This document shows, piece by piece, positions 23,394 through 35,400 of a stretch of 64,000 nucleotides of DNA. The translations under genes and the position numbers were made by a program. Source of the stretch: Membranipora membranacea (Eukaryota; Bryozoa; Gymnolaemata; Cheilostomatida; Membraniporidae); NCBI GenBank assembly GCA_914767715.1, contig OU612065.1, forward strand, positions 24,118,001 through 24,182,000. Reading direction: 5' to 3'. The number at the start of each line of letters is the position of its first letter. Position 1 is the stretch's first letter. The notes beneath the pieces were generated by a model, which did not search any database, was not told where the DNA came from, and worked only from the letters and a program-made list of their open reading frames with translations.

Positions 23394-24442
23394 GAATTTC
23401 GTAAAAGTTTTACAAGACAGATTACATCATTATAAGTAAGTCATTGACGATAGTCAGCTATTACACAATACAATAGCTGAGTAAAACTATCTGTTAATCT
23501 TTATTTCCAGTCTACACCCACAACACCCACTACCCACTACCCATTACCTGCGCTGTTGGAATTGACAAAAGGTGTTCTTTCTACTATAATATCTTCATCA
23601 AGATGAACTTGTTATACCTCACATGAAAGCCTGCTTCTCTCAGAGCAGACATAGAAATCAAACCTACACTTTAGGGGTTTGCATCGATAACATCATTTTA
23701 AAGTAAATTACTGAATGAGAATAATTATCTGTCAATCTTGGATTCCACCTACACCTACACCCTACTGATCACTATTTACTATTGACAAAGGCGGTCTATT
23801 AATAGATTTTGGGATCTAGACTAAATAATGTTGCGATAGTTGCGCCACCCATATTAACTTCCTTGCTGAGTTCTTAGATATAAAGCAAATTAATGGTTTG
23901 GAGGTTGACCACTGCTTACATCAAAACTTACATCAATTTGAGTCTTGTCGAAGTATGTATTGACAAGATTAGGTCTCGTTCAAGTACACGAACTCCGCCT
24001 CTTTTTCCTCTTTCTGTCGGAGAAAATGAAAGAGGAAGAAAAGGCGGAGTTCCCAAACTGGATAGGACATGACTAAGAAATCATTGTACCTACTACTGTT
24101 CTATGTAGATTTGACTATTATATAATCCTTTTCTGTTATTGCTACACTAGAAAAACTTCTAACAGAGCACATTTATTGTTTAAAATCTTCCATCCGGATT
24201 AAGCCACCATGTTATGTACATCAATTAAAGGTCATCCCATTTTGGCATTTCATTACTCATAGACACAAATAACGATTGGATGCAACGTATCGTGTATAAG
24301 AATGTATTTTGTAGAAGAATTCCTATACGTCTGTTTTGATGCAACTCCCAATCTGCTTATGCTGACGGTGAGCAGAGAGTATGTTATTTCCAGTACAGCT
24401 TGGGAGGCTCTTCTAGGCATAGGTGATCATTGCATGGTAACC
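23394..24442 (+). repeat. Tandem duplication, copy A
   Basis: Begins GAATTTCGTAAAAGTTTTAC and ends AGGTGATCATTGCATGGTA. It is collinear with copy B at 24516-25908 with many substitutions. Both copies contain a hairpin, here 23989-24053, with arms GAACTCCGCCTCTTTTTCC and its complement. No gene is recognised in it. Confidence 0.85.
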
Positions 24443-24446
24443 TTAG

Positions 24447-24516
24447 CCTTGTCACGTAGCCACGGGTGCTGGTTTTTTGGTTTGGGTTTTTCCAAAACCT
24501 GTGGCCGCGTGACAGG
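24447..24516. repeat. Hairpin element, CCTTGTCACGTGGCC family
   Basis: Arms CCTTGTCACGTAGCCAC and GTGGCCGCGTGACAGG enclose GGTTTTTTGG/TTCCAAAACC. It sits exactly between the two tandem duplication copies. Confidence 0.65.
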
Positions 24517-25908
24517 AATTTCGTAAAAGTTTTACAAGACAGATTACATCATTAGAAGTTACTCATTGACGATAGTCAGCTATTACACAATACAACGAAT
24601 TGAGTAAAACTATCTGTTAATCTATATTTTCACACATCACCCACAACACCCACTACCCATTACCTATTACCTGCACTGTCGATAATTGATAAAAGGTGCT
24701 CTTTCTACAATAATGTTACAGAGTAAGGATATATCCTTACTCTGTGATAATATCTCCAACTAAATGACCTTGTAGCACCTCACATGAGAGCTTGCTTCTC
24801 ACAGTGCAAACATAGAAATCAAACCAACGCTTTAGGGGTATTGGTTCCGATAACATCATTTTGAAGTAAATTACTGAACACAGTCATCACAGATATGAAT
24901 GAGAATAATTATCTGTCAATCTTGGATTCCACCTACACCCTACTGATCACTGTTTACTATTGACAAAGGCGGTCTATTAATATATTTTGGGATCCAGTCC
25001 AAATAATGTTGCGATAGTTGCGCCACGCCACGCATATTAACTTCCTTGCTCATGTCTGAGATAAAAGCAAATTAATGGTTTAGAGGTTGATCGTTGCTTA
25101 CATTAATTTGAGTCTTGTCGAAGTATGTATTGACAAGATGAGGTCTTGTTCAAGTAAATGAACTCCGCCTCTTTTTCCTTGTCAGAGAAAACGAAAGAAG
25201 AAGAAAAGGTAGAGTTGCTGAACTAGATTAGATATGACTGATAAATTCATTACTGCACCTACTACTGTTCTATGTAGATTATATAAGGAAGGGTTCTGAT
25301 TATTATATAATCCTGTTCTGTATTTGGTTAGCAATGACTACACTCAGAAACTTCTAACGGAGCACATTAATTCTTTAGCATCTCCTATCCGGATTAAGGA
25401 TTACACCACTATGCTATGTCATCAAAAGATTATCCCATTTTTACTTCCCATTACTTGTATTGTGTATGTATGTACTTATTCGTGTACCTTTATTGTGTCA
25501 ATCATGACAAATAAAATGTTTCCTGCTGATAAAAGATGTGAGCTGATGAAAATATGGTATAAAATGCATGGTAATAAAAATATTAAAGAAACACTACTAA
25601 GACTCATAATATTTCTGCTTTAGCACGAAAGCAGTTCTTTCTGAGCTTAGTTCGGTGTTTTATAGCTCTATTCCTCTCTGATGGTAATTGTTAAAAGGAC
25701 TGCACATGTATTGTGTAGAAGAATTCTTATATTTTAAAAAAGCATTGTTTTGATCTGAATCCCAGACTGCATTATTAGCCAATGCGTTTACTCAGATTGG
25801 TGGGCCAATCAGATGGGCTAAGCCTGCATAATATGCTGACGGTGAGCTGAGAGTGCACAATTTCCAGTACAGCTTGAGAGCTAGGCATAGGTGATCATTG
25901 CATGGTAT
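24516..25908 (+). repeat. Tandem duplication, copy B
   Basis: Same borders as copy A but about 340 bp longer. Extra sequence includes the palindrome at 24718-24745 and about 250 bp in the 25270-25700 part. The corresponding hairpin is at about 25160-25215. A 99-codon open frame (25324-25623) is broken in copy A and is not called as a gene. Confidence 0.85.
24718..24745. repeat. AGAGTAAGGATATATCC palindrome, copy 2
   Basis: Perfect 28-bp palindrome, ACAGAGTAAGGATA and its complement. It is present in duplication copy B and absent from the matching place in copy A (near 23590), so it was gained after the duplication or lost cleanly. Confidence 0.75.
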
Positions 25909-26016
25909 AACCCTAAATCGACTTCTCATGTGTTATCATTTGTTTTGTTTTTTACTAATCATTATTTTCTCAGAGAGGCTATTTTTAGCCGAAGTCTTGG
26001 CTCTCATTGGAGCCAT

Positions 26017-26053
26017 CTAGCCTTGTTCACCCGGCCAAAACCCGCTTGGCTAG
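26017..26053. repeat. Short diverged hairpin, CCTTGTCACG-like
   Basis: CTAGCCTTGTTCACCCGGCC followed by GCTTGGCTAG can fold into a short stem and resembles the outer part of the 36829 element. It lies about 110 bp past the end of duplication copy B. Confidence 0.4.
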
Positions 26054-26618
26054 CTATTTTAGGCACTTGAAGCGCCTGATGTTTCTCTACATATATCAAA
26101 TACTGTAAGGTACACACCAAACCAAATAAGTGCTTTTTGAATCAAAATATTGAAGGTAGGAAAATATAAGTGAGATCTTTACTAGCGTGAATGTGAAAAA
26201 AAAATCTTTCTGACAAGTGGTGCCTCGGAAACGGGAAATGCAAATCTGACATTTATTGCATGTACCCTGACCCTGACCCAAAAGTGTCCTTGTCCTGCTA
26301 TGCCCATTGGAAGGGTTATTAATAGGTCTTTCTGGCCGCTGCATGATATGTCCTTGATGAAGTAAGGTTTGCATGAAGTCACATAAAGAACATATTAGCC
26401 TCAGCTTATCCATGGGGGATTAATGTATATATAAAAACTCATTGAGGATCCACTGAGGTTGCAAACCTCTGTCAGTGTGTTTATACCATTACACAACGGT
26501 TGGTCGTCACATTCAGAAGAACAGGATATTGGCAGGCAATGTTTCCTTTTGTAAACTAGATAGCAGAATTACTCAGACCATTGTGTAAAGTTTCCAGACC
26601 TAAACTTTAAATTGTATA

Positions 26619-26619
<1 letters not shown>

Positions 26620-26652
<33 letters not shown>
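26620..26652 (+). repeat. AT dinucleotide microsatellite
   Basis: About 16 AT units, 220 bp downstream of the disordered-protein gene stop. Confidence 0.9.
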
Positions 26653-26655
<3 letters not shown>

Positions 26656-26870
26656 CGCTTTATTGGCTTAAATATCACAATAATATCACATTTTCCTCAT
26701 GGTCAGACTTAGTTATCAAAAGACACAAGTACGAAAAAGTAAGTAAGATTTACCTCCATATTACTGCATAGCCAGAGTGGAATGGAAATTTGATAGACAA
26801 TTTCATTTTCAAGGATACGTTATGATCTAATAACTTAGTTCATCTCATGAATATGGCCGTCATCAATAAT

Positions 26871-28657
26871 CTAGTACCATTCCCCATCTTTTCCATCCTC
26901 AGAGTGATGCTGGTTGAGGGAATAACCATCGCTCGTAGAGTTTCTCTGCGGGCGAGAGTGAATATCATAGTTACCATTTCGTTTGACAACAACCACTTCA
27001 GTCTTTGCTAAATGTCCATACTCTTCCATTAATTCCTCAAGAACACCTTCAGGAAGTTTATCAGCCTTTCTATCATTAACGACATAACCATATTCCAGAT
27101 GAAGACGAATACGGAATCGTCCCCTTTTTTGATGCACTGAGGGGAGGGTGACCCCTGAACTCAACGGAGGCAAGAGGTATGGTAGCCTTGTGTTGTTACT
27201 CTGATAACTGCTCTGTATGTCGGGAGGGTTAGGAGGACCCGCCAGCCTCTCATTATGTGGACCATAGTAATAATGTCTCGATGACTCATTGTCTGAGTCG
27301 TCCTCCTCCGACTCCTCATTTTGTTGTACAATGTATAGAGGGCTCACATGTGGTGATGCTGAATTACGCTTTATAATAAGAGCTTTAACGGGACGAGAGG
27401 CCTGCAAAAAAAGATTAAAGGGTAAAACACCTGCTCTCAGCAATAGTTCGACATTCCGCTATGTGTCTGTTCACTGGCCAACTATAAACTGTAGTTTTCA
27501 ATGTTTGCTAATTCTGATAATAACCAAAAAGAACCAGTCAAGACAGAGACGAAAGGTTATTCCTTGGAACCATAAGCCTGAGGTGTTTTTTAAACAACAA
27601 AGATAGTATCACCTGATATTCTAGCAATACAAATTATTTTAAATGAAACCTTTGTAATATCTAGTGGTTCACAAAACATGTGATAAGCAAATAATCACAT
27701 AGTTGACATATTGGTGTAGCCACTTGAGGTATGTAAGGCACTTCCTAAGCGTTTCCTATGATAAGTCAATTCGCTGATCCAATGTAAATATTTTTGTCAG
27801 CCTTGATCAATATTTCTACCCCATGCGGCATTGATTATTGCAAATTTTCAAATTCCACAATTAAATGAATGACATGAAAGCTATAATTGCTTCAAAGTTA
27901 TTAAACTGAAGACCATTCGAACAAATTTTGGAAAGATGAATATAAATGTCTCGGACATATGTATACTCACAGACTGGGTTATAAGATGAGTGTTTGCACT
28001 GAGGGAGGGTAGATGTAAAGCCGGCATGTCTGTCTGTGTGCCTATATTTTGGTCTCGATTGATGATAGCTGGTGTCTGATTTAACTCGGGTAGAGATCTG
28101 GCTTTGCGACCTCCTTTTCTCTGCGTCATCACTGGTAGCGGTGTAGCAGTTCTCCCATCACCTGAAGTATTAGGTGGCTCAGTGACAGGCACCCTGCTCC
28201 TCCTGTCTGCTGATCGTAGATTTGGGTCACTCTGGTGTCGAGAGAGAGTGTTGTAAAAATCCTCAGTGTCTACTGTTCTTGCTCCGATGCTTCTTTTTGG
28301 AAGGAACTGAACTCCTGGTGCTTCAAGCTGAGGTGGAGGCAATTTGTCTGGAGTAGATATGCGGGAGTAGAATGTAGGACTTCTCTGCAGCTCTACTGGG
28401 TCAGCTCCTTGATAAACTTGTCCTCGGTTGTTGATCCTATTTCTCGATTTTGTTACATGAATATCTGTTGCACGCTCTTTGTCAGTTTTTGATAGCTCGC
28501 CCTCCTCCAGTTTTGCACGGTCTCTGCCATATACCGTGTCTGACGTCGGAATGGTATAATATTCTCTGATGCCATAGCCTGACGCAATAGTCCCAGGAGG
28601 CAAGCCTTCGTTCTGTTGAATAGTTAATTGGTACTTCTGTGGTTCACTACGCTCCAT
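26871..28657 (-). CDS. Uncharacterised, largely disordered protein, 2 exons, 405 aa
   Basis: I do not recognise this protein. Coding exons are 27971-28657 (229 codons from ATG, donor GTGAGT) and 26871-27401 (acceptor TTTTTTGCAG, stop TAG), both phase 0. The first exon encodes a polar, Pro/Ser/Arg-rich chain with many potential phosphorylation sites, for example LSRHQSDPNLRSADRRSR and GGRKARSLPELNQ. The second has an acidic stretch (EESEEDDSDNESS), a Pro-rich linker, and an ordered-looking end, GRFRIRLHLEYGYVVNDRKA to EELMEEYGHLAKTEVVVVKR. There is no signal peptide, membrane segment or catalytic motif. The 687- and 531-base uninterrupted frames, together with splice signals and high polar content, support a real cytoplasmic or nuclear protein. 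It lies 803 bp downstream of the IFT56 stop on the same strand. A ciliary role is suggested only by neighbourhood. Confidence 0.72.
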
Positions 28658-29460
28658 AATGGAGATATGAGAGGTGATATGATTTCTGAATAAAGCTAAT
28701 TCAAATCCAACGCTGATCAGTGCGAAACTGTTCAGCTGAACTATGTACTACTTCCAAACAGTAAAATTGTACAACCAAACATTCAAACATAGCACCTAGT
28801 AACTTAGTGTAGAAAGATATCCTTGTTTGGTTCCATGGTGAGAAAGATTATCAATGACATGAAATCTGTGTCTAGAGTAGCTTAGAGTGATTGTTTGCTA
28901 TCTTGATTGGCGAGCAATAAAGTTAAAAGGTTTCATTTATCAATAATTAAAACAAAAGATAAAATTCATGAGAGAAATTGTACTTGGGGACCATCACGCA
29001 AATTGCCGAAATAGCTCTATAAATAGATGTATGCAATACACAGACCCAGAAAATTTACTTCGAGGACAAGCAATCTTATCAACGTGATCTTCATCAAAGT
29101 TATACGACATTTCTATCCAAATCAATGGTGAATACGAATGACCATCATAATGTATTAAAGTACAGATGAACTATCGAACATTTTATTTCAATGAAATTCA
29201 TATCAGTAAAAAACCGCTTTTGTGTAATAATTAATTAATGATGTAATATCTATGGTTATAGATTATAAGTCAGCCAGAGGATTGGACGGGTTCAAATTGT
29301 CGAGAGAAATAATATCTGATGATAAAGGAAAAATATGCATTGAGAAAAATGACTTTTCCATGAAAGCCACACATATTGTGAATAACACAACTGTTTAAAA
29401 GTCTATTGTCAGGAGGATAAGACTGTGGGTGGTAGATAATCAGCAAATAGTCAGACGTGT
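28658..29460. other. Spacer between IFT56 3' end and the disordered-protein gene
   Basis: About 800 bp of AT-rich sequence containing the 3' UTR of IFT56 and the promoter of the downstream gene. A TTTATT (AATAAA on minus) near 29182 could be the IFT56 polyadenylation signal. No other feature is apparent. Confidence 0.4.
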
Positions 29461-32400
29461 CTAGACTTGTAGTTTGTTGTCCTTAGCCCATTTCTTCATG
29501 ACTCTGGTGAGGAACTCGACTTGAGGATTGCTGGTGTTTCTGATCAGCTGTATGACTTCTCTTAGTGTGTCTCTGAAAAATACAACAAATCAATTTTAAG
29601 TCTCTACTAACCCCTTTTTAATAGTAAAACAAATTTAAGTATATGATCTTTCTCTCTCATTGCCCCAAAGCCCTTGTTATGCACCGGCTTATGAATGCGC
29701 TGCACGTGCACGCATTGTGTCGAATGGTAGCACAAAAATCTATAATGATAGTAGAAATGAGGACCTGATATTGATTAGTATTACCCCACACAGAGGTGAA
29801 ATTTTCTCTTTAATTATTTGGGACAAGGGACATATCAGCAGATAACACCAGATCACAAAACCAAAAACCTGCTGCTTCACAATATAAAACCTCAGCGCAG
29901 AATCCGAAGCAAAATAATTGCCATAATGCATTGCAGTCTTTTCTTTCTTTTCAATGATTGTGGGGAAAAATATTGGTGCGCTTAATGCAATTATAACCGA
30001 AAGTAACAATCAACGCCCTTGTAATATATTGTTTGACAGGCAGGGCACCTTCCATGTTATGTTAGATGTTGTTAAATTTGGCGCAGAATTGATGAACATA
30101 TGAATCTTTGTTTAAGACAACTACACTCTGACCAGATCTAAGTCATGATATATATACTATTGTCAGGAGACTTGTCTAGAGTCTAAGGCCCAAAAACTAC
30201 AATACTATACCAGACTTTTTACAGTGAATATTATCAATATCAAACATATATGGTATGATATGAGACAAATAACATGCTGCTGCAGACATACCTTGGTTCG
30301 TGACCGGCGATTATCATCTGGAACACCCCGACGCAGGCACCTCTCTTACCCTCCCAGTACTCAGGGTTAGGATCGAGTCGCTCTAGTACATCAAACGCTT
30401 TCGCTGCATGATAGAACTGCCCCATCTGTAATCATATACAATAAGCGGCTTAGAACAAACAATATGCCGTCAATCCAATGAATTCACCGGCTGACTTTTG
30501 ATCTTGGGAAGGGGGAGGTTGTTGAGCTAACAATTAAAAATGAATGAATGTAGGACAGTCAAACCAGATAGTACAGATTTTTCATCAAAGTCTTTCCATG
30601 TATCAAATTAACCCTCCGTCATACCAAAAAGTGTCGGGGATTATTCCATAAACAAAACTATGGATTGTACAATAAGTTGGGATTTAGAGGGTTTTAGAGG
30701 ACACCTTTGTTTTAAATTTGAATTCAGTTAGCTGTTTGGACCCACCTTGTAACAGTCATTAGCGATAAGCTGGAGTAAGCTGAAAGACTCGGCTGATGTC
30801 TCCATCTTGAGGTACAACTCCCACGCTAGACGAGATCGCCTGTTCATTATATCTACAATCCAGGATATGCGGGGTTATCAATCATCGGTCAAGGCAATAC
30901 AGGGTTTTAAAAATACACCATAGTGAACAGAAAAACCTTGGAAATCAACCACAAGTCATAGGATTATGGCTGAAGGCTCAAAGGCTCAGACCATTATGTG
31001 ACATGGTAGTGAGATGGGAGAGGATATTCTAACGACGCTGTAGGGTATAGCGCCACTATAATACATATTATAACAGTAGAGTCATTATCATTTTATGTAG
31101 GGTATAGCGCCATTATCGGTGTTTTTTCCTGTCTAGAGATAGTGTCTGGTTAGGACCTCTCTGCCATACTTACAGCATCTGGCTAGCCAGCTGAGGTACA
31201 CATAATCCTGTTTTATTTTCTCACTCTGTATCAGTAGGAATACTTCCTCAGCCTCTTTGTAGTTACCTGCGGCAGCTTTAGCTTGAGCATAGTTGAAATT
31301 GAAAGTGTCATCATTGTAGAAGTAGCTCTTCAAAAGATTAAACACAAATTTTATGAAAAAATAAGTTGATTATTAAATTGATCAGACTGGATTCTCTTGA
31401 CATTTTAAGCAAACCATTACGATACTATTCACCTCATCAGGAAGCTGTTGATCATGAATGAAATCATAAAGCTGCTTAAAATTTGATGATGAAGTTTTCA
31501 AGCATTCTGTTTGAAGTGGCCAGCCGTACAATTAAACATTAAAATTTCATCACTAGGCCTTTGTGTTCTATGTCTTGAGGGAGTCATCAAATTTACCTCC
31601 ATCCCACATGCCACACGCCTTCAAGTGCCCTTCTAACATGCAGAATACTTAGCGAAATATACACGCCGCACAACTATCATGTATAATTTACAGATGCTAT
31701 CGAAGTGCAATCACCAACTATGACGTGCACAACTTGATAGAGGTGGTCATTTTAACAGGAAGTACCTTGATCGAGTTTAGGTAGATAAGCACATCACCAA
31801 ACTGTTTCAGTAAGAAGAAGCATGACGCCATACACTGTCTGCCTGGGATCGTGTCTACCAAATAAATTATAGAGTTAGTTATTTCTTCCCTAAATGGCAA
31901 GAATGTGTCACTACACAGACCACAAGGTTCACATCCTGACTCATACTAGATCAAGTTTGATAAAAAATTCCCCTGCAATTGAAGGTTGCTTCCCTCTGGT
32001 AGGCGGCAGCGTTACAGTAGGACGTGAATGACTCGTAATACGGACAAATTGGATCAGTCTTTATCTAGCTCGATGCCCTTGTATCTAAGGAGCAATGTTT
32101 AGAAATTTTGGCGGTACTTGATAGGTAGTGAAAATCAAACGAAAACAACGAATTATAATATGTTTTGAGTGAATGCTCCTGAACTTTAATGGTGGTCAGT
32201 TTCCCGCTTCAGGTGCAACATATCCAGGAGAAAATTTTCTGTTTATAACCGAGACCGAACAATCAAATATCTTTACAAAAGTGTCCTTCATTGGAAATTG
32301 TAAACAGAAGAGCAGTCTCTTCCATGTTTGAGCTGACTTCAGCTTATGATTGGAGGTTGAAGGCACCTGTTTTGACTTATTGGTGCTAATACCACAAATC

Positions 32401-35400
32401 AATCAGATTTGTGGCAAACATTTCCTGGTAAAGATTCTATTGTAGGGGTATAGATAATAGGATTACTGTATCCACTTCCTTCTGAACTTAACCCATTGGA
32501 CACTTTTGCACTTCAAAAATATATCTACAAGCTTTGACTAGATCACTACAAAGTTTGATAACATAACTTGAATTTAAATTCTGGGTTTCACAAACTCTGC
32601 GATGAGTGAAAGGTGAAATCTTAATAGCAGGGAACATTGATGTATGTAAGTGTGTGACTACACCCAAGTCCCAAATGAAAAATTTCAAAAAATAAGAACT
32701 ATCTGATAAAAAAGTTCCAAGAGATTTGTTTACACATCTAACTTATCCATCAGAGATAGATAGTAATACTGAAGAAATAAGCTACAATTCACCAGACAAG
32801 GCAGAAGCAATAAGTCCAAAGGAAAATTTAATCAATTCCACAGCAGACAATCACGACATCTCAAGGCTAAAGCAATTTCTACAACTACTCTATAAACAAC
32901 ACTAACATAATCTATTGTTTCGGTGCAGTCAAAGAGATTTTACTTGTTAGAAAGCTCCGCGCTAATATGATTGCAGAACGACTTGCAAATCTGGCTTGTC
33001 TGGGTGACTAGAGAATCGGTATATCAAAAATATCAGACGTTTCAAGAAGTTCATATATCATACAACGTGTGACATGCTTCCCACAATGCAGTGAAGTGTT
33101 CTATTCATAGAATATTGACAATGCGACAGAGCTTTGGTTGCTTTAACTACATCAATATCAATGCGAGCAAGAAGCGAGCAGGGGCAGGGCTCCATCGTAT
33201 TTAAGCTAGGCGGCCATGGCAAAAGTAATTTTTGAAAGTCAAAATTCTCACAAAAATTAATCAGGCCAAACCAATTGTTCTTTCTGATGACTGTGGGAGA
33301 ATCAAACCAAAATGGCAACGCTTTGCCGCTAATCACTTTTTTGAAATGCTACTGAGTTTATTCAGACACGACAAAGAAAACACAAAGTCTAAGATTTTGC
33401 TCTGATCGCTTTTCAAAGATTACGCACAGCCAATCAAATTAGCACATCAATTTCCTCTCGGCTTTTGGCCGGTGCCCCAAAGCATCAGTTAGAAAAAAAG
33501 TCGCCACCAACTCATCATGAGAAACATACCACACTCAGTAGCAGAACTTCCCATTAGCTGGAAGTACTGCTGTGCCATTTTTAAGTGATCTTTCTGAAAG
33601 CAAAAGCAAGGATACGGATATGAACAAAGATAAATGACAAAAATAAGTCGTCACAAACCAAACAGTAAGTTCAATTCACAATCTGCATCTATCGGTATAA
33701 AAATTTTGCCTATGTCGCATTTTGACAATTTTTTTCCCAACGCTTAAAGCTCAATGTAGCTTGACTTTGACAATCGGAGTTTTTGAACAGACAAGATACT
33801 TTGTGAATTACCATTTTGTGAATATAAAGCAGATATATGTATTGGACTCACTGAATAGCTTACGAATAATACAGTAAACACATACCAGCTTCACTGGCCG
33901 AGCCGCCGACCAGCTGAAAATATTGCTGAGCTATCTTGAGATGTTCTCGCTAAAGACAGAGAGGGCACATAACACAATACAGTATAAATATACATCAAAC
34001 ATGTTCTTATCCTCTCCCGTGTATTAATATCAAGTATTTGTCCAAAAATCTTAAATAAAGTTAAATTTATGTGTTGCAGAGATGGTCTGTTACAGGCGTT
34101 AGAAAAAACTTAAATAGCGAACAGTCTGAACATGAGCAGAACTAATATGGATTTACTGGTCTTGAATGAATGTGTATTATCTAAGTCATATGTTTACCCT
34201 TTTGTTGTAGAACTGAGTTTTCAAAAAATAAACCAGGGAGTATGCATTTTTAATTTATTATGTTTCCATTATGAATTGAACCAAACCACTAAAACTTGAT
34301 AATATTATAACATAGATTATGTTTTTTGTGTAGAAAGAAAAGCATCAAAATTACCAGGTACTTACAGAGCCTTGGTCTTGACCGAGGGCAGCATTCACCA
34401 CCCCCTTCAAAATGTATTCCTGTGGAGTCGTAGGTTCCAGGTCTTTTATTAGATTGTATGCCTCTTGTATGTCATCTGCAGAGAAGTTAGATTTTAGAAG
34501 GTAAAGAAGTTAATTTAAAAAAAATTAGCAAGACTAGACAACAACTCATTGCACCAATTAATTGGGGATAAAATAAAGTTAAAATCTATAAAGATATGTC
34601 AAAGAGTTTGTATTCAGGTTATGTAGGAAGCTAATAAAACTAGTGGAATTAAGGTATGTGAAACCTTATACACGATACATGTGACACAGTTATAAATGCA
34701 TGCATTGTTTCATACCATCCTGAGTGTAGCTGGGTGTTTCAACTAAATACAAGTACAAAATTTCATTGTATGCACTAAATACCATCCAACCTGCACCAAG
34801 AAACGCTCAAAGAATTTTTTCAGTTTTATATGAAACTGTTTAACAATGGCAAAATTTATATTGAGAAAAAAATGAGCACGGCATTTAAATGTTGTGGAGC
34901 CTTGGTTTGATAGAGAAATGAAAATAAACCAATACCAATTATTCAGAATTTGAATGGAGAGCGGGAAATAATAAGAGATTTTTGAGAAATTTCAGAGATT
35001 GCAGACAATCAGGCATTGAGCACTCAGTTAGAAATACTGACAGTCCTGGTGAAAGGCCTTACCTTGTCTTAGATAGTATATGACCAAGTTGAGTCTAGCC
35101 TCAGGTAGAACATCGATAAGTGGCGGGAGGACCTGTAATGCCCCTTCCCCAGATCTAAATACAACTAGGTTGTGTTTGATCAGATCCTGGGCATATGTGA
35201 AAGATGCAGATGCCACCTCTTGCAAGCTCTTCAATTCACCCTGAAAAACAATCCAAATATCATAAGATGTAAAGCTATAATCAATAATCACTTCGATCAG
35301 AATCTAGACAATCTCCTGCTGTTCATCATGCTGACAACAAATTTGACTGACATATTTCTGAATTTTGGCTGGAAAGTTTTGACCTAAATTATTGAAAACT

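Larger units (their letters stand above)
21084..26870. other. Intergenic region without a convincing gene
   Basis: About 5.8 kb between two minus-strand genes. It holds a GACA microsatellite, a short palindrome present twice, a tandem duplication of about 1 kb, several hairpin elements and an AT dinucleotide run. Open frames here are short, contain repeats or are broken in the paired duplicate copy. I looked for signal-peptide exons and in-phase exon chains like those of the neighbours and found none I could support. Confidence 0.5.

Noticed and set aside
25324-25623. 99-codon plus open frame in duplication copy B
   Set aside because: Possible hydrophobic middle, but the matching region of copy A is interrupted and no promoter or splice context supports it.
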